DNA from: Pantoea sp. IMH | GTDB lineage: Bacteria; Pseudomonadota; Gammaproteobacteria; Enterobacterales; Enterobacteriaceae | Assembly (NCBI RefSeq): GCF_000599885.1 | Contig: NZ_JFGT01000007.1 | Span: 1-64,000 of the forward strand | Length of the DNA stretch: 64,000 nt | Direction of reading: 5' to 3' | Shown: one piece after another, positions 9,084 to 18,460 of the stretch | How the letters are laid out: the number at the start of each line of letters is the position of its first letter | How positions within the stretch are numbered: the stretch's first letter is position 1 | The notes under the pieces: generated by a model | Told to the model about the DNA's origin: nothing | Databases searched by the model: none | Seen by the model: only the letters and a program-made list of their open reading frames with translations | Made by a program: the position numbers and the translations under genes

Positions 9084-9123
9084 CTGGCGTGCGCTGATGA
9101 TACTCTATCGTTGCGCACGCCAG
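9084..9123 (-). promoter_or_regulatory. 11-bp inverted repeat upstream of tyrR
   Basis: Perfect inverted repeat (9084-9094 with 9113-9123, CTGGCGTGCGC and its complement) with an 18-base spacer. It sits 23 bases upstream of the tyrR ATG and downstream of ycjF. The minus-strand spacer contains TATCAT, a plausible -10 hexamer. It could be a tyrR operator/promoter or a ycjF 3' hairpin; no T run follows. Confidence 0.4.
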
Positions 9124-9154
9124 AAGAGATCCGGAAGGAAAAGTTGACAGTAAG

Positions 9155-10213
9155 CTACTTATCCGGCGTCACCGGTCCTTTTTGCAGCGCTTCTTTTAGC
9201 TGAACTATCAGGTCGCGGCGGAAATCGCCCAGGCGCGGCTTATCCCCTTCCATCCAGGGCAGTGGACGGCAAAGTTCCATCGCTTTGATCCCCAGCCTTG
9301 CCGTCAGCAGCCCGGCACCAATTCCCTGTGCCGCGCGGGCGGAAAAGCGGGCGGCCAGATCCTGAGACATCCAGTCCATACCGACTTCCCGGACCAGTTC
9401 CGAGGCACCGGCAAAGGCGATGTTCAGCAGCACCAGACGGAACAGGCGAATCCGGCTGAAGTAGCCTAATTCGATGCCGTAGATCGCCGCGATACGGTTA
9501 ACTAACCGCAGATTGCGCCAGGCGATAAACGCCATATCAACCAGCGCGAGCGGGCTGACCGCGATCATCATCGTCGATTCCGCTGCGCTGCGGCCAATTT
9601 CGCGCCTTGCCTGGCGATCTAGCACCGGCTGCACCAATTGTGCATAGAGCGCGACAACTTCGCGGTCGTTGAGCGTTTCATGCAGCGAGGCGTGCCAGCG
9701 CTGCAAGGCTGGATGGGCCTGATCCAGTCCGGCCTGGCGGGCTAGCTTTTCACCGAACTCGCGTCCCCTGCCCATACCGTGGCTGCCCAGCAGTTCCCGC
9801 GCCACGTCCCGCTCTTCGGCACGTTCACGCAGACGGTAGAGCTTGCGCCATTCACCAATTACCGATCCCACCCCGGCAAAGACAATCAGGCCGCCAGCCA
9901 CGCAGCCTCCCATGGCGATCCAGTCCTGCTGCAGCCAGGCGTGATGCGCCCACTGGACGCCCTGAGCTACCACGCTCACGCCAAAGACCGCCAGGCCGGC
10001 TTTGACCATTTTGCGCCACAGGCTCGGTTTTGGCCGCAGCGCAGCGTCAACCGCCCGCTCGCCGCTCCCTTCCTCTTCGGGCTGGGCGTCAGGCTGCTGA
10101 GCGATAAATTGCGCTTCCTGGCGATCGAACGCCCTGGCGGCTTTAAGCACCGGGCCTTTTTCTGCTTCCAGGGGCTGCGCGAAATCAATCCGCGGTTTAA
10201 TCGGTACGTTCAT
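9155..10213 (-). CDS. ycjF: UPF0283 inner-membrane protein YcjF
   Basis: Membrane protein of 352 residues with two hydrophobic segments around residues 70-120 ([36 protein letters not shown]) and a C-terminal DUF697-like region with [20 protein letters not shown]. Its start codon overlaps the ycjX stop by 4 bases, so the two are translated together. In other enterobacteria ycjXF follow the psp genes and respond to envelope stress; the same order here fits that. Molecular function is not established. Confidence 0.93.
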   Translation of the reverse strand: MNVPIKPRIDFAQPLEAEKGPVLKAARAFDRQEAQFIAQQPDAQPEEEGSGERAVDAALRPKPSLWRKMVKAGLAVFGVSVVAQGVQWAHHAWLQQDWIAMGGCVAGGLIVFAGVGSVIGEWRKLYRLRERAEERDVARELLGSHGMGRGREFGEKLARQAGLDQAHPALQRWHASLHETLNDREVVALYAQLVQPVLDRQARREIGRSAAESTMMIAVSPLALVDMAFIAWRNLRLVNRIAAIYGIELGYFSRIRLFRLVLLNIAFAGASELVREVGMDWMSQDLAARFSARAAQGIGAGLLTARLGIKAMELCRPLPWMEGDKPRLGDFRRDLIVQLKEALQKGPVTPDK

Positions 10214-11607
10214 CGCAGTTTATCTCCCAGTAAAAACTCCAGCGCGGAATCGAGACGAATATGCGGCAGAGGCCGGTCTATGTCCGCATCCTGTGGCCGG
10301 AACTGTTCAAAATGAAATCCCTGTTCCTGCCAGAATGCGTGACCAGGCAGACGCGGCGGCACTTCACCGGGATAGACCGTCAGCGGCGCGTTATCCTCCA
10401 GCCGGTGGCCGCGCAGCGCCGGGATCTTCTCACCTTTATGATCGACCAATCCGCTCTCCGTTGCCTGTACCGAGGCCAGGCCGATACAGTCCATGGTTAT
10501 GCCTTCAAAGGCCGCATTCTGCCACGCATCCTGAACCAGTTGCTGCAGCAGCGAGACCAGGTTGGCGTGCTGATCGGCAGTGACGTGATCTGACTTGGTG
10601 GCGGCAAACAGCAGCTTATCAATCACCGGTGAAAACAGGCGGCGAAAGAGCGTACGCTGACCGTAGGAGAAACTTTGCATCAGTTGCGTCAGCGCCAGAC
10701 GCATATCATTAAACGCCTGCGGACCGCTGTTAAGGGGTTGCAGGCAGTCAACCAGAACGATCTGGCGGTCAAAGCGCAGAAAATGATCTTTGTAAAATCC
10801 TTTCACCACATGCTGGCAGTAGTAGCGATAGCGCGCCCGTAGCATAGCGATGTTGCTGCCGCTCTCCGCCTGCGCCAGCTTAGCGGCCCCAGCTTCATCA
10901 GCCTGCGGCCAGGGGAAAAACTGTAACGCCGGCGCGCCCGCCATATCGCCCGGCAGCACAAAGCGGCCCGGCTGGATAAAATGCAGCCCTTCCTGCTTAC
11001 ATTTCAGCAGGTATTCGGTCCAGGCGTCAGCAATCTCCGCGAGGCGATTTTCGTCTGCGGGCGCCAGAGGATCGAGATTTTCACAGAGCTTACGCCAGCG
11101 CGCGGACCAGCTGGCCCGATCGCCTTGCAGCAGGGCGGTCATCTGGCGTGACCAGCTCAGATAGTCCTGGGCCAGCATCGGCAGATCGAGCAGCCATTCG
11201 CCGGGATAATCGACGATTTCAAGGTAGAGCGTGGAGGTATCTTTAAAATGACGCAGCAGCGATTCCCGGGATCGGTAGCGCAGCGCCAGGCGCATTTCAC
11301 TGACGCCTCGCGTCGGCGTCGGCCAGCTGGGTGGCGTTCCGTAAAGCTGGGCCAGCCCTTCATCGTAAGTAAAGCGCTGAATGCCCATATCACGCTGCGG
11401 TACGCGCTTCACGCCCAGCAGCCGCTCTTCCCGGACGGCGGAGAACATCGGCAGGCGCGATCCGGAATTGACATGAAGTAACTGATTAACCAGCGAAGTG
11501 ATAAAAGCCGTTTTTCCGCTCCGGCTCAGTCCGGTAACGGCAAGGCGCAAGTGGCGATCCGCGCCCCGGTTGACCAGCGACAGCAATTCATTCTGGAGTC
11601 GTTTCAT
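10210..11607 (-). CDS. ycjX: YcjX-family P-loop NTPase (DUF463)
   Basis: Predicted GTP-binding protein of 465 residues with the P-loop [10 protein letters not shown] near residues 26-35 and family segments [18 protein letters not shown] and [20 protein letters not shown]. It partners with the adjacent membrane protein YcjF. It lies 95 bases downstream of pspD on the same strand, so it may be read from the psp sigma-54 promoter or from its own start in that gap. Its biochemical role is unknown. Confidence 0.93.
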   Translation of the reverse strand: MKRLQNELLSLVNRGADRHLRLAVTGLSRSGKTAFITSLVNQLLHVNSGSRLPMFSAVREERLLGVKRVPQRDMGIQRFTYDEGLAQLYGTPPSWPTPTRGVSEMRLALRYRSRESLLRHFKDTSTLYLEIVDYPGEWLLDLPMLAQDYLSWSRQMTALLQGDRASWSARWRKLCENLDPLAPADENRLAEIADAWTEYLLKCKQEGLHFIQPGRFVLPGDMAGAPALQFFPWPQADEAGAAKLAQAESGSNIAMLRARYRYYCQHVVKGFYKDHFLRFDRQIVLVDCLQPLNSGPQAFNDMRLALTQLMQSFSYGQRTLFRRLFSPVIDKLLFAATKSDHVTADQHANLVSLLQQLVQDAWQNAAFEGITMDCIGLASVQATESGLVDHKGEKIPALRGHRLEDNAPLTVYPGEVPPRLPGHAFWQEQGFHFEQFRPQDADIDRPLPHIRLDSALEFLLGDKLR

Positions 11608-11702
11608 CTGGGTGTCGGCACCTTTTTCTTATTGTTGGTTTGTTCAATCCTGGTCTGAACAAAGAGTACGCGCTCTCCTTACTGGCGTAAATAACAGAAG
11701 TT

Positions 11703-11927
11703 TCAGGATTTATTCCAGCGCGCGCTGGCACCGCGCACCAGACGGCGCAGCAGTGGCTCCAGCGCCCAGGCCAGTAAAATTTTCAGCGGGCGGCGCGTCA
11801 CCGATTTAACGGCCCAGCCTGCCACACCAGCGGGACCATAATTCAGCGCGCTGATAAGGATAAATTTGCCGACTTTTTTCGCTGTGGGCGAGGCGCGATG
11901 CTGTAAAACAGATTGCCAGTTACGCAT
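11703..11927 (-). CDS. pspD: Phage shock protein D
   Basis: Last psp gene here, 74 residues. The core (LNYGPAGVAGWAVKSVTRRP, then LEPLLRRL) matches E. coli PspD; a basic N-terminus precedes one amphipathic or membrane-associated segment. Peripheral inner-membrane protein of the stress response with an accessory, poorly defined role. No pspE follows: the next gene is ycjX. Confidence 0.88.
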   Translation of the reverse strand: MRNWQSVLQHRASPTAKKVGKFILISALNYGPAGVAGWAVKSVTRRPLKILLAWALEPLLRRLVRGASARWNKS

Positions 11928-11987
11928 AACTCTTCTCCAGCGTCAGATGAGGGCCTGATTGGGCCCACAGGATTAAAGATCGGGTTT

Positions 11988-12353
11988 TCAGAGCTGGCCG
12001 AAACGGCTACGGACGCTGAACGTCTCGGAGGTGACGTAACGCTCCATCTCACGCAGCTGCCGCTCGCCCCCGTTAAGCTCAGCGCTGAGATTATCTAGCA
12101 GCTCTCCCGCGGAAGGCAGTTTTTCACCCTGATTCGCCATATCGCGCGGCATTTCATCCAGCACAAAAGCGAGCCCGAAATAGGCGATCAAAGTAAACAT
12201 AAACAGGCCAAAAAACATCGACAGCACGACGATAACCCGCACCAGACGTACCGGAATCTCGAAATAGTCGGCAATGCCGGCGCAAACGCCCTTAACCTTA
12301 CCGCGCGAAGGAATGCGCCAGAGCTTTTTGCCTTTTACGATGACGTTGCTCAT
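11988..12353 (-). CDS. pspC: Phage shock protein C (PspC)
   Basis: Inner-membrane sensor protein that, with PspB, draws PspA away from PspF when the membrane is damaged. It has 121 residues: an N-terminal PspC domain (KLWRIPSRGKVKGVCAGIAD), one membrane helix (about 40-65, VRVIVVLSMFFGLFMFTLIA) and a C-terminal leucine/glutamate-rich helix. The start overlaps the pspB stop by 4 bases, implying coupled translation. Confidence 0.95.
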   Translation of the reverse strand: MSNVIVKGKKLWRIPSRGKVKGVCAGIADYFEIPVRLVRVIVVLSMFFGLFMFTLIAYFGLAFVLDEMPRDMANQGEKLPSAGELLDNLSAELNGGERQLREMERYVTSETFSVRSRFGQL

Positions 12354-12574
12354 GGCTGCCTCCAGTTAGGGTGCTCGGCGTTAAGGATCTCTTCCAGCGC
12401 CTGAATGCGCTCGCGCATCCGTTTGGCATCAAGCGTCAGCTGCTGAAGGCGCTGAAGTTCACTTTGTGACAGCTCGGTGCTGCTGTTTTGCCGGCTGTAA
12501 TGCAGCCACAGCCAGATAGGTGCCACGAACAGCACAAATATGGTTAAAGGTATGGCAAGAAATAACGCGCTCAT
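12350..12574 (-). CDS. pspB: Phage shock protein B (PspB)
   Basis: Membrane-anchored partner of PspC: 74 residues, an N-terminal helix (ALFLAIPLTIFVLFVAPIWL) and a cytoplasmic coiled-coil (RMRERIQALEEILNAEHPNW). The open frame continues upstream to 12634, but AAGGAG five bases before the ATG at 12574 and the E. coli length of 74 settle the start. Confidence 0.95.
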   Translation of the reverse strand: MSALFLAIPLTIFVLFVAPIWLWLHYSRQNSSTELSQSELQRLQQLTLDAKRMRERIQALEEILNAEHPNWRQP

Positions 12575-12639
12575 TCTGTCTCCTTGAATCGTTATAACCT
12601 GAACTGCAGTAAGGGCACCTGAACGGTGCCGCACGCCTG

Positions 12640-13308
12640 TTATTCGCTCGGGGTGTTCATTTTGGCTTTTAACGCCGCCAGTTGCTCGTTAATTTCATCA
12701 TCAACGTTCAGTTCGGCGAACTGCTGATCGAGCGTTTTTTTACGACCAAAGCTCTGACTTTCCGCCTCGGCTTCCATATGATCGATACGACGCTCAAACG
12801 ATTCAAAACGGGCCATCGCTTCATCAATCTTACCGCTGTCCAGCTGGCGACGAACGTCACGAGAGGAGGAAGCAGCCTGATGACGCAGCGTCAGCGCCTG
12901 CTGACGGGCGCGCGTTTCACCCAGTTTGCTTTCAAGCTCGCCGATTTCACCCTTCATTCTGACCAGCGTTTCTTCAACCTGCTCCGCTTCGCGGGTGAGC
13001 AAGGTAATCAGATCGGTCAGTTTCTGCTTTTCAATCAGCGCGGCGCGGGCGAGATCGTCTTTATCACGGCGAAGCGCCAGCTCCGCTTTTTCCTGCCACT
13101 CGGTCTGCTGGATCTCTGCCTGCTCAATGCGGCGCAGCAGCTGTTTCTTTTCCGCCAGCGCGCGGGCCGAGGTTGAACGGACTTCCACCAGCGTATCTTC
13201 CATTTCCTGAATCATCAGGCGGACCAGTTTCTGTGGGTCTTCCGCTTTTTCCAGCAGCGAATTGATGTTGGCATTTACGATGTCAGCAAAACGAGAAAAA
13301 ATACCCAT
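12640..13308 (-). CDS. pspA: Phage shock protein A (PspA)
   Basis: Peripheral membrane ESCRT-III-like protein that stabilises damaged inner membrane and, unstressed, binds and inhibits PspF. At 222 residues it is almost all coiled coil, starting with the amphipathic [19 protein letters not shown]. The frame can start at 13323, but the family starts at the MGIFSRF methionine (13308), preceded by AGGA. It is first gene of pspABCD, downstream of a good sigma-54 promoter. Confidence 0.97.
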   Translation of the reverse strand: MGIFSRFADIVNANINSLLEKAEDPQKLVRLMIQEMEDTLVEVRSTSARALAEKKQLLRRIEQAEIQQTEWQEKAELALRRDKDDLARAALIEKQKLTDLITLLTREAEQVEETLVRMKGEIGELESKLGETRARQQALTLRHQAASSSRDVRRQLDSGKIDEAMARFESFERRIDHMEAEAESQSFGRKKTLDQQFAELNVDDEINEQLAALKAKMNTPSE

Positions 13309-13360
13309 AATCACAATCCTCATTAATCAGTTTAGATGGCGCGGTGCGCTGTTAATGACT

Positions 13361-13378
13361 ATTCAATTAGCGTGCCAA
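13361..13378 (-). promoter_or_regulatory. Sigma-54 promoter of pspABCD
   Basis: The minus strand reads TTGGCACGCTAATTGAAT, very close to the -24/-12 consensus (TGGCAC, spacing, TTGC/A) and to the E. coli pspA promoter. It lies 53 bases upstream of the pspA ATG. PspF upstream sites should lie between it and pspF (about 13390-13460); I could not define them exactly. Confidence 0.9.
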
Positions 13379-13471
13379 CTTTTATCTTATTGATTTCAGG
13401 CGACTCCTGCGCTTTACAGTCTATCTTAAGGGCGGTAATGTGGTCGAAATCACTAACATTTGGTGAAATTC

Positions 13472-14464
13472 ATGGAACAGCGCGATACCCTGCTGGGTGA
13501 GTCGAATAACTTTCTGGAAGTGCTGGAGCAGGTTTCACGGTTAGCGCCGCTGAACAAACCGGTACTGGTCACAGGCGAACGCGGCACCGGTAAAGAGTTA
13601 ATAGCCAGCCGTCTTCATTACCTCTCCGAACGCTGGCAGGGTCCCTTTGTATCGCTTAACTGCGCGGCGCTGAATGAGAACCTGCTCGACTCTGAACTTT
13701 TCGGGCATGAGGCTGGCGCCTTTACCGGCGCCCAGAAACGCCACCTGGGCCGCTTTGAGCGCGCCGATGGCGGGACGCTCTTTCTGGATGAATTAGCCAC
13801 GGCGCCGATGCTGGTGCAGGAAAAACTGCTGCGGGTGATTGAGTATGGGCAGCTGGAGCGCGTGGGCGGCAGTCAGCCTTTACAGGTCAGCGTCAGGCTG
13901 GTGTGTGCCACCAATGACGATTTGCCGCTGCTCGCCAACCAGGGGAAGTTCCGGGCGGATCTGCTCGACCGGCTGGCCTTTGACGTGGTACAACTGCCGC
14001 CGCTTCGCGAACGCCGTAGCGATATCCTGGTGATGGCCGACCATTTTGCCATCCAGATGTGCCGCGAACTTGGCCGGGCTTTCTTTCCCGGATTCACACC
14101 GGCGGCCCGCCAGGTATTGCTGGACTATGGCTGGCCAGGCAATATCCGCGAGCTGAAAAACGTGGTTGAGCGCTCGGTCTATCGTCAGAGCGAGATTGAT
14201 GAGCCGCTGGATAACGTGATTGTTAATCCGTTTAAGCCGCGACATCTTACAGAGCAACCGGAAGCAGAACTTGAAACGGCAGCGCTTCCCGCCCTGCCGC
14301 TGGATTTACGCCGCTGGCAGCATGAGCAGGAGAAAGCGCTGCTGGAAAAGGGGCTTTCTCAGGCGCGCTTTCATCAGCGCCGCGCCGCTGAACTGCTCGG
14401 CGTCACCTATCATCAGCTGCGTGCAATGCTGAAAAAACACGGGATCGATCCCGGCAAACTTTGA
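13472..14464 (+). CDS. pspF: Sigma-54 enhancer-binding activator PspF
   Basis: AAA+ activator that drives sigma-54 transcription of the psp operon and is inhibited by PspA. It has no N-terminal sensor domain: the AAA+ domain begins at once, with Walker A GERGTGKE, the sigma-54 contacting loop GAFTGA and Walker B GGTLFLDE, followed by a C-terminal Fis-type helix-turn-helix (QRRAAELLGVTYHQLRAML). In-frame TTG 13460 and GTG 13463 exist, but ATG 13472 (330 aa, GGTG before it) is best. Divergent from pspA, as in E. coli. Confidence 0.96.
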   Translation: MEQRDTLLGESNNFLEVLEQVSRLAPLNKPVLVTGERGTGKELIASRLHYLSERWQGPFVSLNCAALNENLLDSELFGHEAGAFTGAQKRHLGRFERADGGTLFLDELATAPMLVQEKLLRVIEYGQLERVGGSQPLQVSVRLVCATNDDLPLLANQGKFRADLLDRLAFDVVQLPPLRERRSDILVMADHFAIQMCRELGRAFFPGFTPAARQVLLDYGWPGNIRELKNVVERSVYRQSEIDEPLDNVIVNPFKPRHLTEQPEAELETAALPALPLDLRRWQHEQEKALLEKGLSQARFHQRRAAELLGVTYHQLRAMLKKHGIDPGKL

Positions 14465-14474
14465 GACGCCTTTC

Positions 14475-14573
14475 ATGAACCTGAAATTTATCCCGCCCCT
14501 TATCATTCTTGTTGCCGCCATCCTGTTTATGGGCTGGTTTCTGGCGAGCGGCGCGTTTGCACCGGGAAGCTAG
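14475..14573 (+). CDS. Possible 32-aa single-pass membrane peptide
   Basis: Ten bases after pspF, an ATG opens a 32-codon frame encoding a short N-terminus (MNLKFIPP), one strong hydrophobic helix (LIILVAAILFMGWFLASGAF) and a short tail ending APGS. The Shine-Dalgarno is poor (GAG about nine bases away), but reinitiation after pspF is possible. I do not recognise it. Placement beside the membrane-stress regulator is suggestive only. Confidence 0.45.
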   Translation: MNLKFIPPLIILVAAILFMGWFLASGAFAPGS

Positions 14574-14637
14574 CGCCGTGGCCAGTCGTGCCAATAAAAG
14601 CTGTCACGCTTGCTGGCCCGCTCTGGCTAATAGGGAC

Positions 14638-14727
14638 AAAAAAAAGCCCGCACAGGGCGGGCTAAACATACTGGAAGCAATGTGAGCAATGTCGTGCGCT
14701 TTGCCGGCAGAGCCACCGGTAAAGCGC
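14638..14727 (-). ncRNA. ryhB: RyhB iron-responsive small RNA
   Basis: The minus strand from 14727 to 14638 (90 bases, the length of E. coli RyhB) carries the RyhB core CACGACATTGCTCACATTGC followed by TTCCAGTAT (14668-14696), a 5' hairpin GCGCTTT-CCGG...CCGG-AAAGCGC, and a 3' intrinsic terminator AGCCCGC/GCGGGCT with eight T. Upstream are a Fur box overlapping the -10 region and a second Fur-like palindrome. RyhB represses iron-using proteins through Hfq when iron is scarce. The 5' end is inferred by analogy with the E. coli promoter. Confidence 0.93.
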
Positions 14728-14730
14728 ACC

Positions 14731-14763
14731 TGAATAATAATCATTCTCAATGCAGCTTGTAAA
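14731..14763 (-). promoter_or_regulatory. ryhB promoter with overlapping Fur box
   Basis: Minus strand: -35 TTTACA (14758-14763), 18-base spacer, -10 TATTAT (14734-14739). The 19-base Fur box TGAGAATGATTATTATTCA (14731-14749) covers the -10, so Fur with iron should block transcription. Confidence 0.85.
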
Positions 14764-14772
14764 GTAGTTTGT

Positions 14773-14788
14773 TGAGAATCTTTCTCAT
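14773..14788 (-). promoter_or_regulatory. Second Fur-box-like palindrome
   Basis: Minus strand TGAGAAAGATTCTCA is a near-perfect palindrome resembling a Fur half-site pair, placed just upstream of the ryhB -35 element. Two sites would allow tighter iron repression. Confidence 0.6.
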
Positions 14789-14991
14789 TCCCACAGACTT
14801 TGCGGGCATATATACCGTGCGCATTTTTGGTGGCATAGCAGGGCTTTTATCCCGCTCCTGCGTCAGCAAAAATTCCTCAAAGCGGGTTTACGCCCTTTTC
14901 GCCTGAAAAAACGTCAGTTATCCCCGCAATCTTTGGGCGTTGTTCAAGAGTGCGGTACACTCTGATGATTGCCTGATATTTCAGATGACCT

Positions 14992-16614
14992 ATGCGCATA
15001 TTAATTTCGACTCTCCTTACTGGCCTGCTGCTGGCGACCTCCTCTGCCTGGGCCGCCGTGCCTGGTGATATCCGGCAGACCGGCTTCGTCTACTGCGTGA
15101 ACGGAAATATCGCCTCTTTTAATCCCCAGCTCGCCAGCGGAGGATTAATTGTCGATACGCTTGCCGCTCAGCTTTATGACCGGCTGCTCGATGTGGATCC
15201 TTATACTTACCGCCTGATACCTCAGCTGGCGAAAAGCTGGGAGGTCCGGGATAACGGGGCCACTTACCGCTTTCATCTTCGCCACGACGTTTCGTTTCAG
15301 ACGACCGCCTGGTTTACCCCTGGCCGCCAGTTAAACGCCGATGATGTGGTATTCAGCTTCAGGCGCATTTTTGACCGACGCTTCGCCTGGCACGGCGTTA
15401 ACGGCGGCGATTACCCCTATTTTGACAGCCTGCAGTTTGCCGATGCGGTAAAAAGTATCAAAAAACTGGGCAACTATACGGTTGAGATTCGTCTGCACCG
15501 CCCTGATGCGTCGTTCCTGTGGCATATGGCTACCCACTATGCGCCCGTTCTGTCAGCCGAGTATGCCGACCAGCTGACCCGCGCCGATCGGCAGGAACAG
15601 ATGGATCGCCAGCCGGTGGGCACTGGTCCCTTTATGCTCAGTGAGTATCGTACCGGCCAGTATATCCGCCTGGCACGTAATCCTGACTACTGGAAAGGCC
15701 TCCCCAGAATGTCGCAGGTGGTCATCGATATGGGCGCAGGCGGAACCGGACGCCTTTCCAAGCTGTTGACCGGCGAATGTGATGTGCTGGCCTATCCGGC
15801 CGCCAGCCAGATTTCGGTCCTGCGTGACGATCCCCGTCTCCGGCTGACGCTCCGCCCCGGCATGAATATCGCCTATCTGGCCTTTAACACGCGCAAAGCT
15901 CCGATGGATCGCGTGGAAGTGCGTCAGGCTTTGGCGCTGGCGATCAATAATGAGCGGCTGATGGAATCCATCTATTACGGGACGGCGGAGACCGCCGCCT
16001 CGATCCTTCCCAGGGCATCCTGGGCGTATAACAACGAGGCCCGCGTCACTGAATACAATCCACAGAAGTCCCGCGAGCAGCTGAAAGCGCTTGGCGTTGA
16101 GAATCTCCACCTTAATTTATGGGTGCCTTCTGCCTCGCAGGCATGGAATCCCAGCCCGCTGAAAACCGCCGAGTTGATTCAGGCCGATCTCGCCCAGGTT
16201 GGCGTTTCCGTCACTATTGTCCCGGTCGAAGGACGTTTTCAGGAGGCGCGTCTGATGGAGATGACGCACGATCTGACGCTGACCGGCTGGGCGACCGACA
16301 GTAACGATCCGGACAGCTTCTTCCGTCCACTGTTCAGCTGCGCAGCGATCGGCTCACAGACTAACTATGCGCACTGGTGCGACCCTGAATTTGACGAAAC
16401 GCTGCATAACGCGCTGCTCTCACAGCAGCTGGCTTCCCGGATTGACTATTATGACCGGGCGCAGACGATGCTGGCCGAGGCGCTACCCGTGCTGCCGCTG
16501 GCCTCTTCCCTGCGGCTGCAGGCCTATCGCGCTGATATCAGAGGACTGGTCCTCAGCCCCTTCGGTAATGCCTCCTTTGCCGGCGTGCATCGTGTTGATG
16601 GCGAGGAGAAGTAA
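14992..16614 (+). CDS. sapA: Periplasmic binding protein SapA
   Basis: Family 5 solute-binding protein of the Sap transporter, linked to antimicrobial-peptide resistance and peptide or haem uptake in several pathogens. At 540 residues it has a signal peptide (MRILISTLLTGLLLATSSAWA, cleavage after AWA), the pattern VPGDIRQTGFVYCVNGNIAS and conserved cysteines typical of SapA. First gene of a tight sapABCDF operon; three bases separate it from sapB. Confidence 0.95.
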   Translation: MRILISTLLTGLLLATSSAWAAVPGDIRQTGFVYCVNGNIASFNPQLASGGLIVDTLAAQLYDRLLDVDPYTYRLIPQLAKSWEVRDNGATYRFHLRHDVSFQTTAWFTPGRQLNADDVVFSFRRIFDRRFAWHGVNGGDYPYFDSLQFADAVKSIKKLGNYTVEIRLHRPDASFLWHMATHYAPVLSAEYADQLTRADRQEQMDRQPVGTGPFMLSEYRTGQYIRLARNPDYWKGLPRMSQVVIDMGAGGTGRLSKLLTGECDVLAYPAASQISVLRDDPRLRLTLRPGMNIAYLAFNTRKAPMDRVEVRQALALAINNERLMESIYYGTAETAASILPRASWAYNNEARVTEYNPQKSREQLKALGVENLHLNLWVPSASQAWNPSPLKTAELIQADLAQVGVSVTIVPVEGRFQEARLMEMTHDLTLTGWATDSNDPDSFFRPLFSCAAIGSQTNYAHWCDPEFDETLHNALLSQQLASRIDYYDRAQTMLAEALPVLPLASSLRLQAYRADIRGLVLSPFGNASFAGVHRVDGEEK

Positions 16615-16617
16615 ATC

Positions 16618-17583
16618 ATGTTGATCTATACGCTGCGCCGTCTGGTGCTCTGGGTGGTTACCCTTATTATGCTGACGCTGGTCGGTTTCAGCCTGAGCTA
16701 CTTTACGCCTCACGCGCCGCTGATGGGCGCCTCGTTCGGTGACGCTTTTCTTTTCTGGTATCAGGGGTTGTTCCAGCTCGACTTCGGCGTCTCCAGTACT
16801 AACGGCGAGCCGATCAATCAGCAGATACTTGAAGTCTTCCCTGCCACGCTTGAACTCTGCATTCTGGCCTTTACCCTGGCGATGCTGATCGGTATTCCGC
16901 TGGGTATCACTGCCGGGGTATTGCGCAACAAGTGGCAGGATAAACTGATCAGCGCGCTGGCTTTAATCGGATTTTCCCTGCCGATCTTCTGGCTGGCGCT
17001 GCTGCTGACGCTCTTTTTCTCCCTGACGCTGGGCTGGCTGCCGGTTTCCGGACGCTTTGACCTGCTTTATCCGGTAAAAGATATTACCGGCTTTGCGCTG
17101 ATTGATGCCTGGCTTAGTCCTTCGCCCTGGCGACATGAAATGATTATCAGCGCCATAAAGCACATGATCCTGCCCGTGCTGGCGCTGGCCGTGGCGCCGA
17201 CGACGGAAGTGGTCAGGTTGCTACGCCTCAGTACCCGCGAGGTGATGGAGCAGAACTACATCAAAGCGGCCGCCACGCGCGGCCTCTCCCGTTTTACCGT
17301 TATTCGCCGCCACGTGCTGCATAACGCGCTGCCGCCGGTCATACCAAGGCTGGGACTTCAGTTTTCAACCATGCTGACGCTGGCGATGATTACCGAAATG
17401 GTATTTAACTGGCCCGGACTGGGCCGCTGGCTGGTGGATGCCATCCGCCAGCAGGATTATGCCGCTATCTCAGCTGGCGTGATGGTGGTTGGCAGTCTGG
17501 TGATCACCGTCAATGTGCTGGCAGATATTCTGGGCGCGCTCACTACCCCTTTGAAGCATAAGGAATGGTATGCCTTACGATGA
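16618..17583 (+). CDS. sapB: Sap ABC transporter permease SapB
   Basis: Inner-membrane permease of 321 residues with about six membrane helices and the binding-protein-dependent transport signature EAA-like loop ([28 protein letters not shown]). Pairs with SapC. In E. coli SapBCDF has been reported to export putrescine, and Sap ATPases affect Trk potassium uptake, so SapA-dependent import may not be its only role. Overlaps sapC by 14 bases. Confidence 0.95.
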   Translation: MLIYTLRRLVLWVVTLIMLTLVGFSLSYFTPHAPLMGASFGDAFLFWYQGLFQLDFGVSSTNGEPINQQILEVFPATLELCILAFTLAMLIGIPLGITAGVLRNKWQDKLISALALIGFSLPIFWLALLLTLFFSLTLGWLPVSGRFDLLYPVKDITGFALIDAWLSPSPWRHEMIISAIKHMILPVLALAVAPTTEVVRLLRLSTREVMEQNYIKAAATRGLSRFTVIRRHVLHNALPPVIPRLGLQFSTMLTLAMITEMVFNWPGLGRWLVDAIRQQDYAAISAGVMVVGSLVITVNVLADILGALTTPLKHKEWYALR

Positions 17584-18460
17584 TATTTACGCCGAGAAGC
17601 GCGCCCCCAGTCCACTGCGTTACACCTGGCGGCTGTTTTACCGTGATACGGTGGCGATGGTCGGCTTTTATACCTTTATCGTGCTGCTTCTGCTGTGCAT
17701 CTTTGGTCAGCTTCTGGCCCCGTACGACCTGGACCAGCAGTTTCTGGGCTATCAGCTTCAGCCGCCTTCCTGGTCGAGGTATGGCGACGTCTCATTCTTT
17801 CTCGGTACCGACGATCTTGGCCGGGACGTCCTGAGCCGGTTGTTAAGCGGCGCGGCCCCGACCGTCGGATCGGCAATTCTGGTCACCGTTCTCGCCGCCG
17901 TTTGCGCTCTGGTCATCGGCCTGATCGCAGGCTTAACCAGGGGGTTGCGTTCGGCGTTGTTGAACCATCTGCTGGACACGCTGCTCTCTATTCCCTCGCT
18001 GCTGCTGGCTATCATCGTCGTGGCGTTTCTTGGGCCTCGTCTGGAGCATGCCCTGCTGGCGGTTTTCCTGGCGATTATTCCGCGACTTGTCCGGGCGATT
18101 TATACGGCGGTGCATGACGAGCTGGAAAAAGATTACGTGGTGGCCGCGAGGCTGGATGGCGCGAGCAGTATGAATATTCTGCGTTATGCCGTGCTGCCTA
18201 ACATTCTGGCGCTGCTGGTGTCTGAATTTACACGGGCGCTGTCGATGGCCATTCTGGATATTGCCGCGCTGGGCTTTCTCGACCTGGGCGCCCAGCTGCC
18301 CTCGCCGGAATGGGGCGCGATGCTTGGCGACTCGCTGGAGCTGATTTATGTGGCGCCCTGGACCGTGATGCTGCCCGGCGCGGCGATTATGCTCAGCGTA
18401 CTGATTGTTAACCTGCTCGGCGACGGTATCCGCCGGGCTATCGTGTCGGGAGTTGAATAA
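17570..18460 (+). CDS. sapC: Sap ABC transporter permease SapC
   Basis: Second permease, 296 residues, same length as E. coli SapC. Contains the OppC-type N-terminal helix, the segment [20 protein letters not shown] and the coupling loop [22 protein letters not shown]. Its start lies inside sapB and its stop overlaps the sapD ATG by one base, so expression is translationally coupled along the operon. Confidence 0.95.
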   Translation: MPYDDIYAEKRAPSPLRYTWRLFYRDTVAMVGFYTFIVLLLLCIFGQLLAPYDLDQQFLGYQLQPPSWSRYGDVSFFLGTDDLGRDVLSRLLSGAAPTVGSAILVTVLAAVCALVIGLIAGLTRGLRSALLNHLLDTLLSIPSLLLAIIVVAFLGPRLEHALLAVFLAIIPRLVRAIYTAVHDELEKDYVVAARLDGASSMNILRYAVLPNILALLVSEFTRALSMAILDIAALGFLDLGAQLPSPEWGAMLGDSLELIYVAPWTVMLPGAAIMLSVLIVNLLGDGIRRAIVSGVE

